From Limimonas halophila (GTDB taxonomy: Bacteria > Pseudomonadota > Alphaproteobacteria > Kiloniellales > Rhodovibrionaceae), in the NCBI RefSeq assembly GCF_900100655.1, contig NZ_FNCE01000010.1, positions 29,772-93,771 on the forward strand: a stretch of 64,000 bases of DNA, written 5' to 3'. Made by a program: the position numbers and the translations under genes. The notes beneath the pieces are model-generated. The model saw only the letters and a program-made list of their open reading frames with translations, did not search any database and was not told the DNA's origin. This document shows positions 37,477 through 45,759 of this stretch, one piece after another. Within the stretch, counting starts at the first letter, position 1, and each line of letters begins with the position of its first letter.

Positions 37477-38646
37477 ATGAATTCGCTGGGCTTCGACAAG
37501 CAGCCGCAGGACACGCGCGTGGTGGTCGCCATGTCGGGCGGGGTGGACAGCTCCGTCACGGCGGCGCTGCTGGCGCGCGAGGGCTACGATGTCGTCGGCG
37601 TGACGCTGCAACTCTACGACCACGGCGAGGCCGTGGGCAAAAAGGGCGCGTGCTGCGCCGGGCAGGACATTCACGACGCCCGCCGCGTCGCCGACCGGCT
37701 GGGCGTGCCGCACTACGTCCTGGGCTACGAGAAGCGCTTCCAGCGCGCCGTCATCGACGACTTCGTGGACAGCTACGTCCACGGCGAAACGCCCATCCCC
37801 TGCGTGCGCTGCAACGAACGCGTGAAGTTCCGCGACCTGCTGTCCACGGCGCGCGAACTGGACGCCGACTGCCTGGCGACGGGCCACTACGTCCAGCGGG
37901 CCGACGGCCCGAACGGGCCGGAGCTGCACCGCGCCGTCGATGCGGATCGCGACCAGAGCTACTTCATGTTCGCCACCACGCGCGAGCAGCTCGATTTCCT
38001 GCGCTTTCCGCTCGGCGGCCGGCCCAAGGCGGAAACGCGCGAGCTGGCTGAGGAATTGAGCCTCGAGGTCGCCGACAAGCCCGACAGCCAGGACATCTGC
38101 TTCGTGCCCCAGGGCAGCTACGCCGAGGTGGTGAAGAAGCTGCGCCCGGAGAGCATCCAGCCCGGCGAGATCGTCGACGTGCACGGCCACGTGCTCGGCG
38201 CCCACAGCGGCATCGTGCACTTCACCGTGGGTCAGCGCCGCGGGCTCGGCATCGGCGGGCAGGCGGAGCCGATGTACGTCATCCGCCTGGAGCCCGAGAC
38301 CAAGCGCGTCGTCGTGGGCCCGCGCCGCTATCTGGGCTGCGACACCGTGCACCTGCGCGAGGTGAACTGGCTGGACCCGGAACCGGGGCCCGAGGGCGCG
38401 CGCGTTGCCGTCAAGTTGCGCTCGGCGATGGAGCCCGTGCCCGCGCGTGCGTACGCGGACGGCGCGGGCGGCGGCACGGTCGTGCTGGACGAGCCGGCGC
38501 AGGGGATCTCGCCGGGGCAGGCCGCCGTGTTCTATGACGGCACCCGCGTCGTCGGCGGCGGCTGGATCGCCCGGGCCGAGCTGGCCGCGCAGGACGGGCA
38601 TGGTGTCAGCCGCGGGGAACAGACCGCGTCGGCAGCAGCCTCGTGA
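37477..38646 (+). CDS. mnmA: tRNA-specific 2-thiouridylase MnmA
   Basis: Makes the 2-thio group at the wobble uridine of tRNA-Lys, Glu and Gln. It has 389 residues, the normal length. The PP-loop is [16 protein letters not shown], the first catalytic Cys lies in [13 protein letters not shown] and the second in [11 protein letters not shown]. It starts 64 bases after the hydrolase stop and may be cotranscribed. The ribosome site is weak. Confidence 0.96.
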   Translation: MNSLGFDKQPQDTRVVVAMSGGVDSSVTAALLAREGYDVVGVTLQLYDHGEAVGKKGACCAGQDIHDARRVADRLGVPHYVLGYEKRFQRAVIDDFVDSYVHGETPIPCVRCNERVKFRDLLSTARELDADCLATGHYVQRADGPNGPELHRAVDADRDQSYFMFATTREQLDFLRFPLGGRPKAETRELAEELSLEVADKPDSQDICFVPQGSYAEVVKKLRPESIQPGEIVDVHGHVLGAHSGIVHFTVGQRRGLGIGGQAEPMYVIRLEPETKRVVVGPRRYLGCDTVHLREVNWLDPEPGPEGARVAVKLRSAMEPVPARAYADGAGGGTVVLDEPAQGISPGQAAVFYDGTRVVGGGWIARAELAAQDGHGVSRGEQTASAAAS

Positions 38647-39071
38647 GCCTTGTCGCGCACCATCCGGCTCAAAAATCGCGCCCGCCTGCGATCGAACATC
38701 CCATGCCATGTTGACGGGGGAGGCGCGAGCGGGCATTTAAAGAGCCTGATTTTCTCGCGATCACGCGCCGGGCGGCCGATCACGGCCGCCGCATTCATCC
38801 CGAGACGATCTCCGCAAAACCCTCGGGCGTTCCAGAAGCGTGTGGAACGCGCGCCATGCGCCGCCACCCGGCACGCACGCGTGCGCCCTAGAGCACGATG
38901 AGACGATCCAGTCTCCGGCTGCTTGCCTCATCGTGCTCTGTGTCTGCGGTTTGCGGGCATGATTGCACGCCTTGGGCGCGCGACTGCGTGTCCAGAGCCC
39001 AGGCTGGAGCAGCCTGACCTCATCATGCCCGTAGCGGGCCGTTTGCGCCCGGCGCTGAAGGATCGATACTT
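38647..39071. other. Gene-free stretch upstream of the helicase gene
   Basis: A stretch of 425 bases. It is AT-richer near 38680-38770 (TTAAAGAGCC around 38735) and carries the 13-base inverted repeat at 38890-38939. A long structured leader for the helicase gene is plausible. Confidence 0.55.
38890..38939. repeat. Perfect 13-base inverted repeat
   Basis: AGAGCACGATGAG (38890-38902) and CTCATCGTGCTCT (38927-38939) flank a 24-base loop. It lies 133 bases upstream of the helicase start. There is no T-run, so it is not a typical terminator. It resembles the intergenic palindromes that are scattered through many alphaproteobacterial genomes. Confidence 0.75.
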
Positions 39072-40310
39072 TTGACCGACCAGACCACATTCGCCGACCT
39101 CGGCCTCGAATCCCGCATCCTGTCCACGCTGACGAGCGAGGGCTACACCACGCCCACGGCCGTGCAGGGCCAGGCCATCCCCGCGCTCGTCGAGGGGAAG
39201 GACCTGCTGGGCGTCGCCCAGACCGGCACGGGCAAGACCGCCGCGTTCTGTCTGCCGCTGCTGAACCGCCTGGCCGCTGAGCGCGCGCGGCTGACGCCGA
39301 CGGCCGCGCAGGCGCTCGTGCTGGCGCCGACACGCGAACTCGCCATCCAGATCGAGGAAGCCTGCCGTACCTACAGCCGCGGGCTCGGCCTGCGGACGGC
39401 CGTCGCCGTGGGCGGCGTGCCCAAGGGCAAGCAGCGCCGCGCCCTTTCCGGCGGGGTCGATGTGCTGATCGCCACGCCGGGCCGGCTCATGGACCTGCTG
39501 CGCGAGGGCAGCGTGCGCCTGGATCAGGTGAGCAAGCTGATCCTGGACGAGGCCGACCGCATGCTGGACATGGGCTTCGTCGACGAGGTGCGCCAGGTCG
39601 CCCGCATGACCGCGAGCCCGCGCCAGTCGATGATGTTCTCGGCGACGATGCCGAAGGCCGTCGAGCGGCTGGCGAACGAGCTGCTGAGCGATCCGGCCCG
39701 CGTCGAGGTCAGCCCCAAGGCCCCCACGGCCGAGCGCATCGACCAGCGCGTCTACCACGTCGCCCAGGGCGAGAAGCGCGGGCTGCTCGCCGGCCTGCTG
39801 AACGACGAGGCGTTGTCCCGCGTGCTCGTGTTCACGCGCACCAAGCACGGCGCGGACAAGCTCTCCGAGCAGCTCGCGCAAGGCGGCGTCAGCACGGACG
39901 CGCTGCACGGCAACAAGACCCAGGGCGCGCGCCAGCACGCGCTCAACCGCTTCCGCAAGGGCAACGCCCGCGTGCTCGTCGCCACCGACATCGCGGCGCG
40001 CGGGCTCGACGTGGACGGCGTCAGCCACGTGGTGAACTACGATCTGCCGGACGCGCCGGAGAGCTACGTCCACCGCATCGGCCGCACCGCGCGCGCCGGC
40101 GCCGAGGGCGTGGCGCTGTCGTTCTGCGATCCATCCGAGCGGCGGCACCTGCGCGGCATCGAGAGCTTCACCCGCAACCGCCTGACCGTCATCGGCGAGG
40201 AGCCGCGCGGCGGCGATCGCCGGAGCGATCGTGGCGCGCGCGGGCGGCCCGCGAACGGCAAGCCGAAGGGCGATCGCCGGAGCGGCCAGGGCCAGCGCCG
40301 CGCCGCGTAA
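39072..40310 (+). CDS. rhlE: DEAD-box RNA helicase (RhlE-like)
   Basis: An ATP-dependent RNA helicase of 412 residues. Motifs in order are the Q motif (FADLGLESRIL... then TAVQGQAIP), AQTGTGKT (I), PTRELAIQ (Ia), TPGRLMDLL (Ib), LDEADRMLDMGF (II), SAT (III), RGLDVDGVSHVVNYDLP (V) and HRIGRTARAG (VI). The tail is Arg/Gly-rich (about 375-412) and repeats GDRRS, as in RNA-tethering tails. The start is TTG with AAGGAT eight bases upstream. Usual roles are ribosome assembly and mRNA decay at low temperature. Confidence 0.95.
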   Translation: MTDQTTFADLGLESRILSTLTSEGYTTPTAVQGQAIPALVEGKDLLGVAQTGTGKTAAFCLPLLNRLAAERARLTPTAAQALVLAPTRELAIQIEEACRTYSRGLGLRTAVAVGGVPKGKQRRALSGGVDVLIATPGRLMDLLREGSVRLDQVSKLILDEADRMLDMGFVDEVRQVARMTASPRQSMMFSATMPKAVERLANELLSDPARVEVSPKAPTAERIDQRVYHVAQGEKRGLLAGLLNDEALSRVLVFTRTKHGADKLSEQLAQGGVSTDALHGNKTQGARQHALNRFRKGNARVLVATDIAARGLDVDGVSHVVNYDLPDAPESYVHRIGRTARAGAEGVALSFCDPSERRHLRGIESFTRNRLTVIGEEPRGGDRRSDRGARGRPANGKPKGDRRSGQGQRRAA

Positions 40311-40338
40311 ACGCCGGCATCGCACGGCCGGACATCAT

Positions 40339-40364
40339 GAGCCCGGGGATCGCGCCCCGGGCTC
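40339..40364 (+). terminator. Hairpin after the helicase gene
   Basis: A perfect 10-base-pair stem (GAGCCCGGGG with CCCCGGGCTC) with an ATCGCG loop, 28 bases past the helicase stop; no T-run follows. Confidence 0.6.
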
Positions 40365-40410
40365 AACCTGATTCCGGGGGCTATGAACGCGGGGTTTCGC
40401 AAACCGCACC

Positions 40411-40640
40411 CGCCCCTCCCAACCCTCTCCCGGCGGGAGAGGGTCGCCGCGCCGTGAGGCGCGGCGGGGTGAGGCTGTGGCGGTTCGGATGGCGATGCCG
40501 CTTGGTGCGCGTGGCGCGCCGGGCTCGGTCGAGAGTGTCTGCCGCCCCCTTTGATGTTTGTCGCGGCGGCCCCGGCACCGCCTCACCCCGGCGGGCCGGG
40601 CATCGCCACGGCCCGCCGCCCCTCTCCTGAAGGAGAGGGG
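40411..40640. repeat. Inverted pair of palindromic repeat elements
   Basis: Element 1 (40411-40473) has a CT hairpin (CCCTCTCCC-GGC-GGGAGAGGG, 40423-40443), then a GC hairpin (CGCCGCGCC-GTGA-GGCGCGGCG, 40445-40466), then GGGTGAGG. Element 2 (40581-40640) shows the mirror order: CCTCACCCC, a GC hairpin (CGGCGGGCC with GGCCCGCCG), then a CT hairpin (CCCCTCTCCTGAAGGAGAGGGG). They are related in plan to the repeats at 9388 and 63911. Confidence 0.78.
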
Positions 40641-40740
40641 CAATCGCGGTTCGCCTGCCACCCTTCCCCAAGACAGCCCCAAACACCTCGTTGGTCGGGC
40701 GTCCACCAGCCTGACTGACACGATGCAACAAGTGTTGTTG

Positions 40741-41613
40741 CTAAAGGAATTTTTTGAGCAGACCGGTGCGGTCGAAGAGATCTTCGAGGACTTCCATGCG
40801 CTCGCGGGTGGCGTCCCAGCGCAGGTTTTCGACGGCGGCGATGAGGGCTTCGACGACGACGAGCATGACGGCGGAGGAGTCCCAGGCGGAGGGGGCGTCG
40901 ATGCCGCAGTTGAAGACGTGCTGGGCGTGCTTTGAGACGGGCGAGCCCCATTGGTCGGTGAAGAGGACGACGGTGACCTCGCGCTCGCGGGCGATTTCGG
41001 CGAAGCGGACGAGGTCATTTTCGTAGCGCCGCACGTCGAAGACGACGAGCACGTCGCCGGGGGACATGCTGAGCAGGTAGTGCGGCCAGCCGCTGGCGGT
41101 GGAGGGGACGAGCGTGACGCCGTCGCGGATGACCTGCATGTGGGTGAAGAGGTAGTCGGCCAGGGCGCGGGTGATGCGCCCGCCGACGATGGACACGCCG
41201 CGGCTGTGGTCGGCCAGCAGCTCGGCGACGGCGTCGAAGCTCGCCGGGTCGATGCGGGAGAAGGTGCTGCGCAGGTTGCTGGTCACCGTCTCCGCGAAGC
41301 GGTTGAGCATGTGCTCGTCGGGCGCTTCCTCGGTGCGCGCGTCGTGCTTGGTGATGGGGCCGGTGGTGGTGGCCTCCAGTTCGCCGCGCAGCGAGGCCTG
41401 GAAGTCCGGGTAGCCCGTGAAGCCGAGTTTCTTGACCAGCCGCGCGACCGTGGGCGTGGAGACGTCCGCTTTTTCCGCCAGCGCGGTGATGCTGCCGAGT
41501 CCGGCGGCCGGGTAGTGCGAGAGCAGGGTGTCGGCGAGCTGGCGCTCGGCGCGCGTGAGGTCCTCGAAGCGTTGGCGCAGGGCCTCGGCCACCGTTTTTG
41601 GCGTTTCGTCCAT
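40741..41613 (-). CDS. RpiR-family transcriptional regulator
   Basis: A 290-residue regulator. The N-terminal helix-turn-helix (about 1-80) includes LTRAERQLADTLLSHYP and ITALAEKADVSTPTVARLVKKLGFTG. The C-terminal SIS domain (about 120-270) opens with ADHSRGVSIVGGRITRALADYL and binds a small ligand, often a sugar phosphate but in many alphaproteobacterial members a nitrogen compound. AAGGGGGA precedes the ATG. It is divergent from the TRAP binding-protein gene and is the likely regulator of the catabolic genes that follow. Confidence 0.92.
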   Translation of the reverse strand: MDETPKTVAEALRQRFEDLTRAERQLADTLLSHYPAAGLGSITALAEKADVSTPTVARLVKKLGFTGYPDFQASLRGELEATTTGPITKHDARTEEAPDEHMLNRFAETVTSNLRSTFSRIDPASFDAVAELLADHSRGVSIVGGRITRALADYLFTHMQVIRDGVTLVPSTASGWPHYLLSMSPGDVLVVFDVRRYENDLVRFAEIAREREVTVVLFTDQWGSPVSKHAQHVFNCGIDAPSAWDSSAVMLVVVEALIAAVENLRWDATRERMEVLEDLFDRTGLLKKFL

Positions 41614-41747
41614 GTCGATCCCCCTTCGACCGGCCCCGCGAGTGGTCCCCGGCGCAGCCCGGTCGTGAACGGCCCGGATGGGTAGGCCGCACGCGCAAGG
41701 CTGGCAAGGGCTACCGCGCCGAAGCATGGAAGCCACCCCGATGGTCT

Positions 41748-41788
41748 GAAAAGACCTATTCACGTATGGACATGCTAGAAAATCCTAT
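41748..41788. promoter_or_regulatory. Paired GAAAA...CCTAT repeats, candidate RpiR operator
   Basis: Two imperfect copies of GAAAA-(G)-(A/T)-CCTAT begin at 41748 and 41778, 30 bases apart (about three helical turns), in the only AT-rich part of the 292-base control region between rpiR and dctP. Confidence 0.4.
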
Positions 41789-41905
41789 GAAACACTCAGG
41801 TTAACGCACAGGGCTTCGTCCCGCGCACCCCGCGGGCGAGGGCGCGTTGTCGCGCCCGGCCGGGCGGCCGGGCGTTCGTTGGGAGACGACAAGGGAGGCC
41901 CTTCG

Positions 41906-42979
41906 ATGACCGACAACAACAATCTGACCAAACGCGACTTTCTGAAGCGGACGGGAACGGCGTCCGTCGCCGCGGCGTCCACGGTGTTTGCCGCGCCGTA
42001 CGTGCGGGCGCAGTCCGACACGATCACCTGGCGCTTGCAGACCTACGCCGGTCCGGCGCTGGCGGAGAAGGTGATCAAGCCGTCGATCGACGAGTTCAAC
42101 CGCATCGCCGACGGCGAGATGAAGATCGAGCTGTACAACGCCAACCAGCTCGTCCCGCACGGCGAGCTGTTCCGCGCGTTGCAGAACGGCACGGTCGACG
42201 CCATCCAGAGCGACGACGACTCCATCAACGCCCCGGTCGACGTGTCGATCTTCGGCGCGTACTTCCCCTTCGCCTCGCGCTATTACCTGGACGTGCCGGT
42301 GCTGTGGAACTGGTACGGCATCCGCGAGCTGTTCGAGGACGCCTACGCCGAGATCGACAACGTCACCTACCTGAGCACGGGCGCCTGGGATCCGTGCAAC
42401 TTCGCCACGAACAAGCCGATCCGCTCGCTGGAGGACTTCAAGGGCCTGCGCCTGTTCATGTTCCCCACGGTCGGCCAGTTCATGCAGCGCTTCGGCGTCA
42501 CGCCGGTGTCGATCCCGTGGGAGGACGTGCAGGTCGCGCTGCAGACGGGCTCGCTGGACGGCGTCGCCTGGTCCGGTATTGCCGAGGACTACAACGCCGG
42601 CTGGGCGGACGTGACCAAGTACTACCTGACCAACAATGTCTCGGGTGCTTGGGCCGGGTCCTACTTCGTCAACAGCACGAGCTGGGAGAAGGTGCCGGAG
42701 AAGCTCAAGCGCCTCTACATGATGTGCATCGACGCGTCCCACTACAACCGCCTGCAGTGGTACTGGTGGGGTGAGGCCTACTACCGCGTCCACGGCGAAA
42801 AGCTGGAGATGACCTCCATCCCCGAGTCCGAGTGGCGCACGGTCGAGGACGAAGCCTTCAAGTTCTGGGACGAGAAGGCCCAAGAGGGCCCCCGCAACGC
42901 GCGCGCCGTCGAGATCCTCAAGCAGTACGTCGACACGATGCGCAAGGCGGGCCCTCCATACCGCTACGAGTCCTCGTAA
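41906..42979 (+). CDS. dctP: TRAP transporter substrate-binding protein
   Basis: A 357-residue periplasmic binding protein of the DctP family. The signal segment (NLTKRDFLKRTGTASVAAA, cleaved near VRA at 34) has a Tat-like KR motif. The mature fold shows ITWRLQTYAGPALAEKVI and the VSIPWEDVQVALQTGSLDGV stretch typical of the family. In the position where DctP proteins such as SiaP carry the carboxylate-binding Arg (GLKLR), this protein reads GLRLF, with Phe 184. AAGGGAGG lies eight bases before the ATG. The two permease genes lie 5.5 kb downstream. Confidence 0.93.
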   Translation: MTDNNNLTKRDFLKRTGTASVAAASTVFAAPYVRAQSDTITWRLQTYAGPALAEKVIKPSIDEFNRIADGEMKIELYNANQLVPHGELFRALQNGTVDAIQSDDDSINAPVDVSIFGAYFPFASRYYLDVPVLWNWYGIRELFEDAYAEIDNVTYLSTGAWDPCNFATNKPIRSLEDFKGLRLFMFPTVGQFMQRFGVTPVSIPWEDVQVALQTGSLDGVAWSGIAEDYNAGWADVTKYYLTNNVSGAWAGSYFVNSTSWEKVPEKLKRLYMMCIDASHYNRLQWYWWGEAYYRVHGEKLEMTSIPESEWRTVEDEAFKFWDEKAQEGPRNARAVEILKQYVDTMRKAGPPYRYESS

Positions 42980-43045
42980 CACCCAGTGATCGGACCGGTG
43001 TTTCGCGCACCGACCCGCCACGGCTCTACGTCAACGGAGGTTTTC

Positions 43046-43315
43046 ATGACCCGTCGTGTGATGGCCGCGATGTTCGCCGTGGTCGGCGGCATCGCCTTCA
43101 GCGCCCCCGCGCTGGCCGCGGACCAGGAGAAGCCGTCCTTCAGCGAAGCCGACGCCAACGGCGACGGCAAGGTCAGCACCGAGGAAGCCAAGGAAGCCGG
43201 CTTCGACAAGTATCAGATCGTCGCGCAGGACGTGAACCAGGACGGCATGCTGACCGAAGAGGATTGGAAATACATGAGCTACCGCAGCAACTTCAACCTC
43301 TCCGGCATCGACTGA
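43046..43315 (+). CDS. Small periplasmic EF-hand protein
   Basis: An 89-residue protein with a signal peptide (1-24, ending ALA) and two calcium-binding EF loops, DANGDGKVSTEE (about 38-49) and DVNQDGMLTEED (about 64-75). There is no enzyme domain. The ribosome site ACGGAGG is excellent. It sits between the binding-protein gene and the hydrolase gene, so it is probably part of the same transcript; its job there is unknown. Confidence 0.88.
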   Translation: MTRRVMAAMFAVVGGIAFSAPALAADQEKPSFSEADANGDGKVSTEEAKEAGFDKYQIVAQDVNQDGMLTEEDWKYMSYRSNFNLSGID

Positions 43316-43462
43316 GGATGGCGGCGGCCGGTCCCGCGGCCCGGCGCGGGGCCGGCCCGATCCCGCTTTCGTCCGGTTGAAGCGCCCGGCCGCCAAGGGC
43401 CGCGCGGAACCGGCCCGGCCCCGCTTTCCCCTGGCCTCGCTTTTCAAGGACGTTCGCGTCGC

Positions 43463-44245
43463 ATGACCCCACCCGAAACGGCACAGGATTTTCCCGACCC
43501 CGCCGCCCGCGTCGCCAACGACGCGGGGCGCGCACCGGTGCTGCTGCTGTGCGACCACGCCACCAACGCCATGCCGCCGGCCTTCGCCAACCTGGGGCTG
43601 CAGGCGCCCGAACTGGACGCCCACGTCGCCTACGATCCGGGCGCGGCGGCGTTGACCGAGCGGCTCGCCGACAAGCTGGACGCGGCGCAGGTGCAGTGCG
43701 GCTATTCGCGCCTTTTGATCGACGTGAACCGCGATCCGTCCGTGCGCGACAGCATCGTCGTGGAGAACGACGGCATCCGCGTGCCGGCGAACGCGACGCT
43801 GCCCGAAGCCGACCGCGCCGCGCGCGTCAAGAACATCTACGAACCCTACCACGCCGCCATCGACGGCGTGCTCGACACGCGCCTGCGGGCGCAGGGGGCG
43901 CAACTCGTCGTCGCCGTCCACAGCTTCGCGCCGCGGGTCCAGGGCGTCGACCGCCCGTGGGACATTGGCGTGATCTTCAACGAGGACCGGCGGCTGGCGC
44001 GCGAGCTGGTGGGCAACTTCGTCGAGGTCGAGGAACGGCCCAGGCTCACCGTGGGGCTGAACGAGCCCTACAGCCCGGACGACCGCGTTTACCACACGCT
44101 GGCGCGGCACGCGGAAGCCCGCGGGCTGCCCTGCGCCATGATCGAAGTGCGCAACGACGAAATCGCCACGCCCGGGGACCAGGACCGCTGGGCCGAGCGC
44201 CTGGCCGGCGCGCTGACGCGCAGCCTTTCGGCGCTGGCGCCCTGA
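43463..44245 (+). CDS. N-formylglutamate amidohydrolase family hydrolase
   Basis: A 260-residue cytosolic hydrolase. Landmarks are LLLCDHATNAMP, SRLLIDVNRDPSV, VVAVHSFAPRVQG and MIEVRNDEIATP. The family splits N-formylglutamate, or other N-acyl/gamma-glutamyl bonds in divergent members. No histidine-degradation genes are nearby. Next to a glutamine-synthetase-like ligase and two dehydrogenases, I infer that it may remove the glutamyl group from the oxidised product. The ribosome site is weak (AAGGA 13 bases ahead). Confidence 0.85.
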   Translation: MTPPETAQDFPDPAARVANDAGRAPVLLLCDHATNAMPPAFANLGLQAPELDAHVAYDPGAAALTERLADKLDAAQVQCGYSRLLIDVNRDPSVRDSIVVENDGIRVPANATLPEADRAARVKNIYEPYHAAIDGVLDTRLRAQGAQLVVAVHSFAPRVQGVDRPWDIGVIFNEDRRLARELVGNFVEVEERPRLTVGLNEPYSPDDRVYHTLARHAEARGLPCAMIEVRNDEIATPGDQDRWAERLAGALTRSLSALAP

Positions 44246-44312
44246 CCGCCGATCCCGCGGCCCGGGCCGCACCACGAACCGACATCGAACCCTCGCACGG
44301 GGAGGTGCCTGC

Positions 44313-45668
44313 ATGATGACGCTCGACGAGCTTCGCCAGGCGGCGGAGGCCGGAACCATCGACACCGTCCTGGTCTGCTTTCCGGACATGGACGGGCGCC
44401 TGCTGGGCAAGCGCGCCACGGTTCACTTCTTCCTGGAGTCCGTGGTCGAGGAGACGCACGCCTGCGACTACCTGCTGGCCTGCGACATGGATATGGAGCC
44501 GGTGCCCGGCTACAAGGTCGCCTCCTGGGATCTGGGCTACGGCGACTTCGTGCTGAAGCCGGACCTGAACACCCTGCGCCGCGTGTCCTGGCTGGAGGGC
44601 ACGGCGCTCGTGCTCGCCGACCTGACCGACGAGGAAGGCCACGATCTTTCCCACGCACCGCGCAACGTGCTGAAGAAGCAGCTCGCGCGCCTGGACGCCA
44701 AGGGCTGGCGCGCCATGATGGGCTCCGAGCTGGAGTTCTACGTCTTCGACGAGACCTTCGGCACGGCCGCGGACAAGGGCTACAAGAACCTCGACTACGC
44801 CGGGAATTACATCCAGGACTACCACATCCTCCAGACGACCAAGGAGGAGCCGCTGATCCGGGCGATCCGCAACCATATGGATCGCACGGACATTCCGGTG
44901 GAGGTGTCCAAGGGCGAGTTCGGCCCCGGGCAGGAGGAGATCAACCTCAAGTTCGCCGAAGCCCTGGAGATGGCCGACCGCCACACGATCTACAAGAACG
45001 GCGCCAAGGAGATCGCGCATTTCGAGGGCTACGCCATCACCTTCATGGCGAAGTACGCCTTCGAATACGCCGGCAGCTCCTTCCACCTGCACAGCTCGCT
45101 GTGGGACAAGAATGCGGGCGCGCCGCTGTTCCCGGACGCGGATGCCCCGCACGGCATGAGCAAGCTGTTCCGGCACTACCTGGCGGGCCAGCTCGCGCTC
45201 TTCCGCGAGATGACCTATTTCTTCGCGCCCTACGTGAACTCCTACAAGCGCTTCCAGGCGGCGTCGTTCGCCCCGACCAAGGCGGCGTGGAGCTTCGACA
45301 ACCGCACGGCCGGCTTCCGCATCATCGGCCACGGCAAGGGCCGGCGCGTGGAGTGCCGCATCCCCGGCGCCGACGCGAACCCCTACCTCGCCTACGCGGC
45401 CACCCTGGCGGCCGGCCTGTACGGCATCGAGAACGAGCTGGAGCTGCCCGAGCCCTTCTCCGGCAACGCCTATGACGCCGTCGACATCCCCGACGTGCCC
45501 AAGACGCTGCGGGAGTCCATCGAGGCGCTGGACACCTCCAAGGTCATGCGGGACGCGCTCGGCGACGAGGTGGTCGATCACTACGTCCACACCGCGCGCT
45601 GGGAGCAGTACGAGTACGACCGCCGCGTGACCGACTGGGAGCGCCAGCGCCTCTTCGAGCGCTGCTGA
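44313..45668 (+). CDS. Glutamine-synthetase-like gamma-glutamyl ligase
   Basis: A 451-residue protein of the GlnA-like family that includes gamma-glutamylputrescine synthetase (PuuA) and related amine ligases. Active-site features are the metal Glu in GSELEFYVFD, GEFGPGQEEIN, HLHSSLWD and the NRTAGFRIIG Arg/Asn segment. It lacks the Tyr adenylylation site region of assimilatory GlnA. GGGGAGG lies eight bases before ATGATG. The context suggests that it ligates glutamate to an imported amine, using ATP. Confidence 0.9.
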   Translation: MMTLDELRQAAEAGTIDTVLVCFPDMDGRLLGKRATVHFFLESVVEETHACDYLLACDMDMEPVPGYKVASWDLGYGDFVLKPDLNTLRRVSWLEGTALVLADLTDEEGHDLSHAPRNVLKKQLARLDAKGWRAMMGSELEFYVFDETFGTAADKGYKNLDYAGNYIQDYHILQTTKEEPLIRAIRNHMDRTDIPVEVSKGEFGPGQEEINLKFAEALEMADRHTIYKNGAKEIAHFEGYAITFMAKYAFEYAGSSFHLHSSLWDKNAGAPLFPDADAPHGMSKLFRHYLAGQLALFREMTYFFAPYVNSYKRFQAASFAPTKAAWSFDNRTAGFRIIGHGKGRRVECRIPGADANPYLAYAATLAAGLYGIENELELPEPFSGNAYDAVDIPDVPKTLRESIEALDTSKVMRDALGDEVVDHYVHTARWEQYEYDRRVTDWERQRLFERC

Positions 45669-45675
45669 CGAACCG

Positions 45676-45699
45676 GGCGGGGCGGGCAGCCGCCCCGCC
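45676..45699 (+). terminator. Intercistronic hairpin
   Basis: A perfect 10-base-pair GC stem (45676-45685 with 45690-45699) with a GCAG loop, seven bases past the ligase stop. No T-run follows, so it may tune mRNA stability within the operon rather than end it. Confidence 0.4.
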
Positions 45700-45759
45700 G
45701 CCGCGGCCGTGTCTCGTGCCGATTTTCACGCACCGTCAGAGCAAGCGAGCCGGATCCCG

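Larger units (their letters stand above)
40311..40740. other. Gene-free stretch full of palindromes
   Basis: A stretch of 430 bases between the convergent helicase and rpiR genes. It holds the hairpin at 40339 and the two inverted copies of a palindromic repeat at 40411-40640. No gene was recognised. Confidence 0.65.

Noticed and set aside
40411..40640. Possible CRISPR array because of repeated palindromes.
   Set aside because: There are only two elements, in opposite orientation, with no regular spacers and no cas genes.
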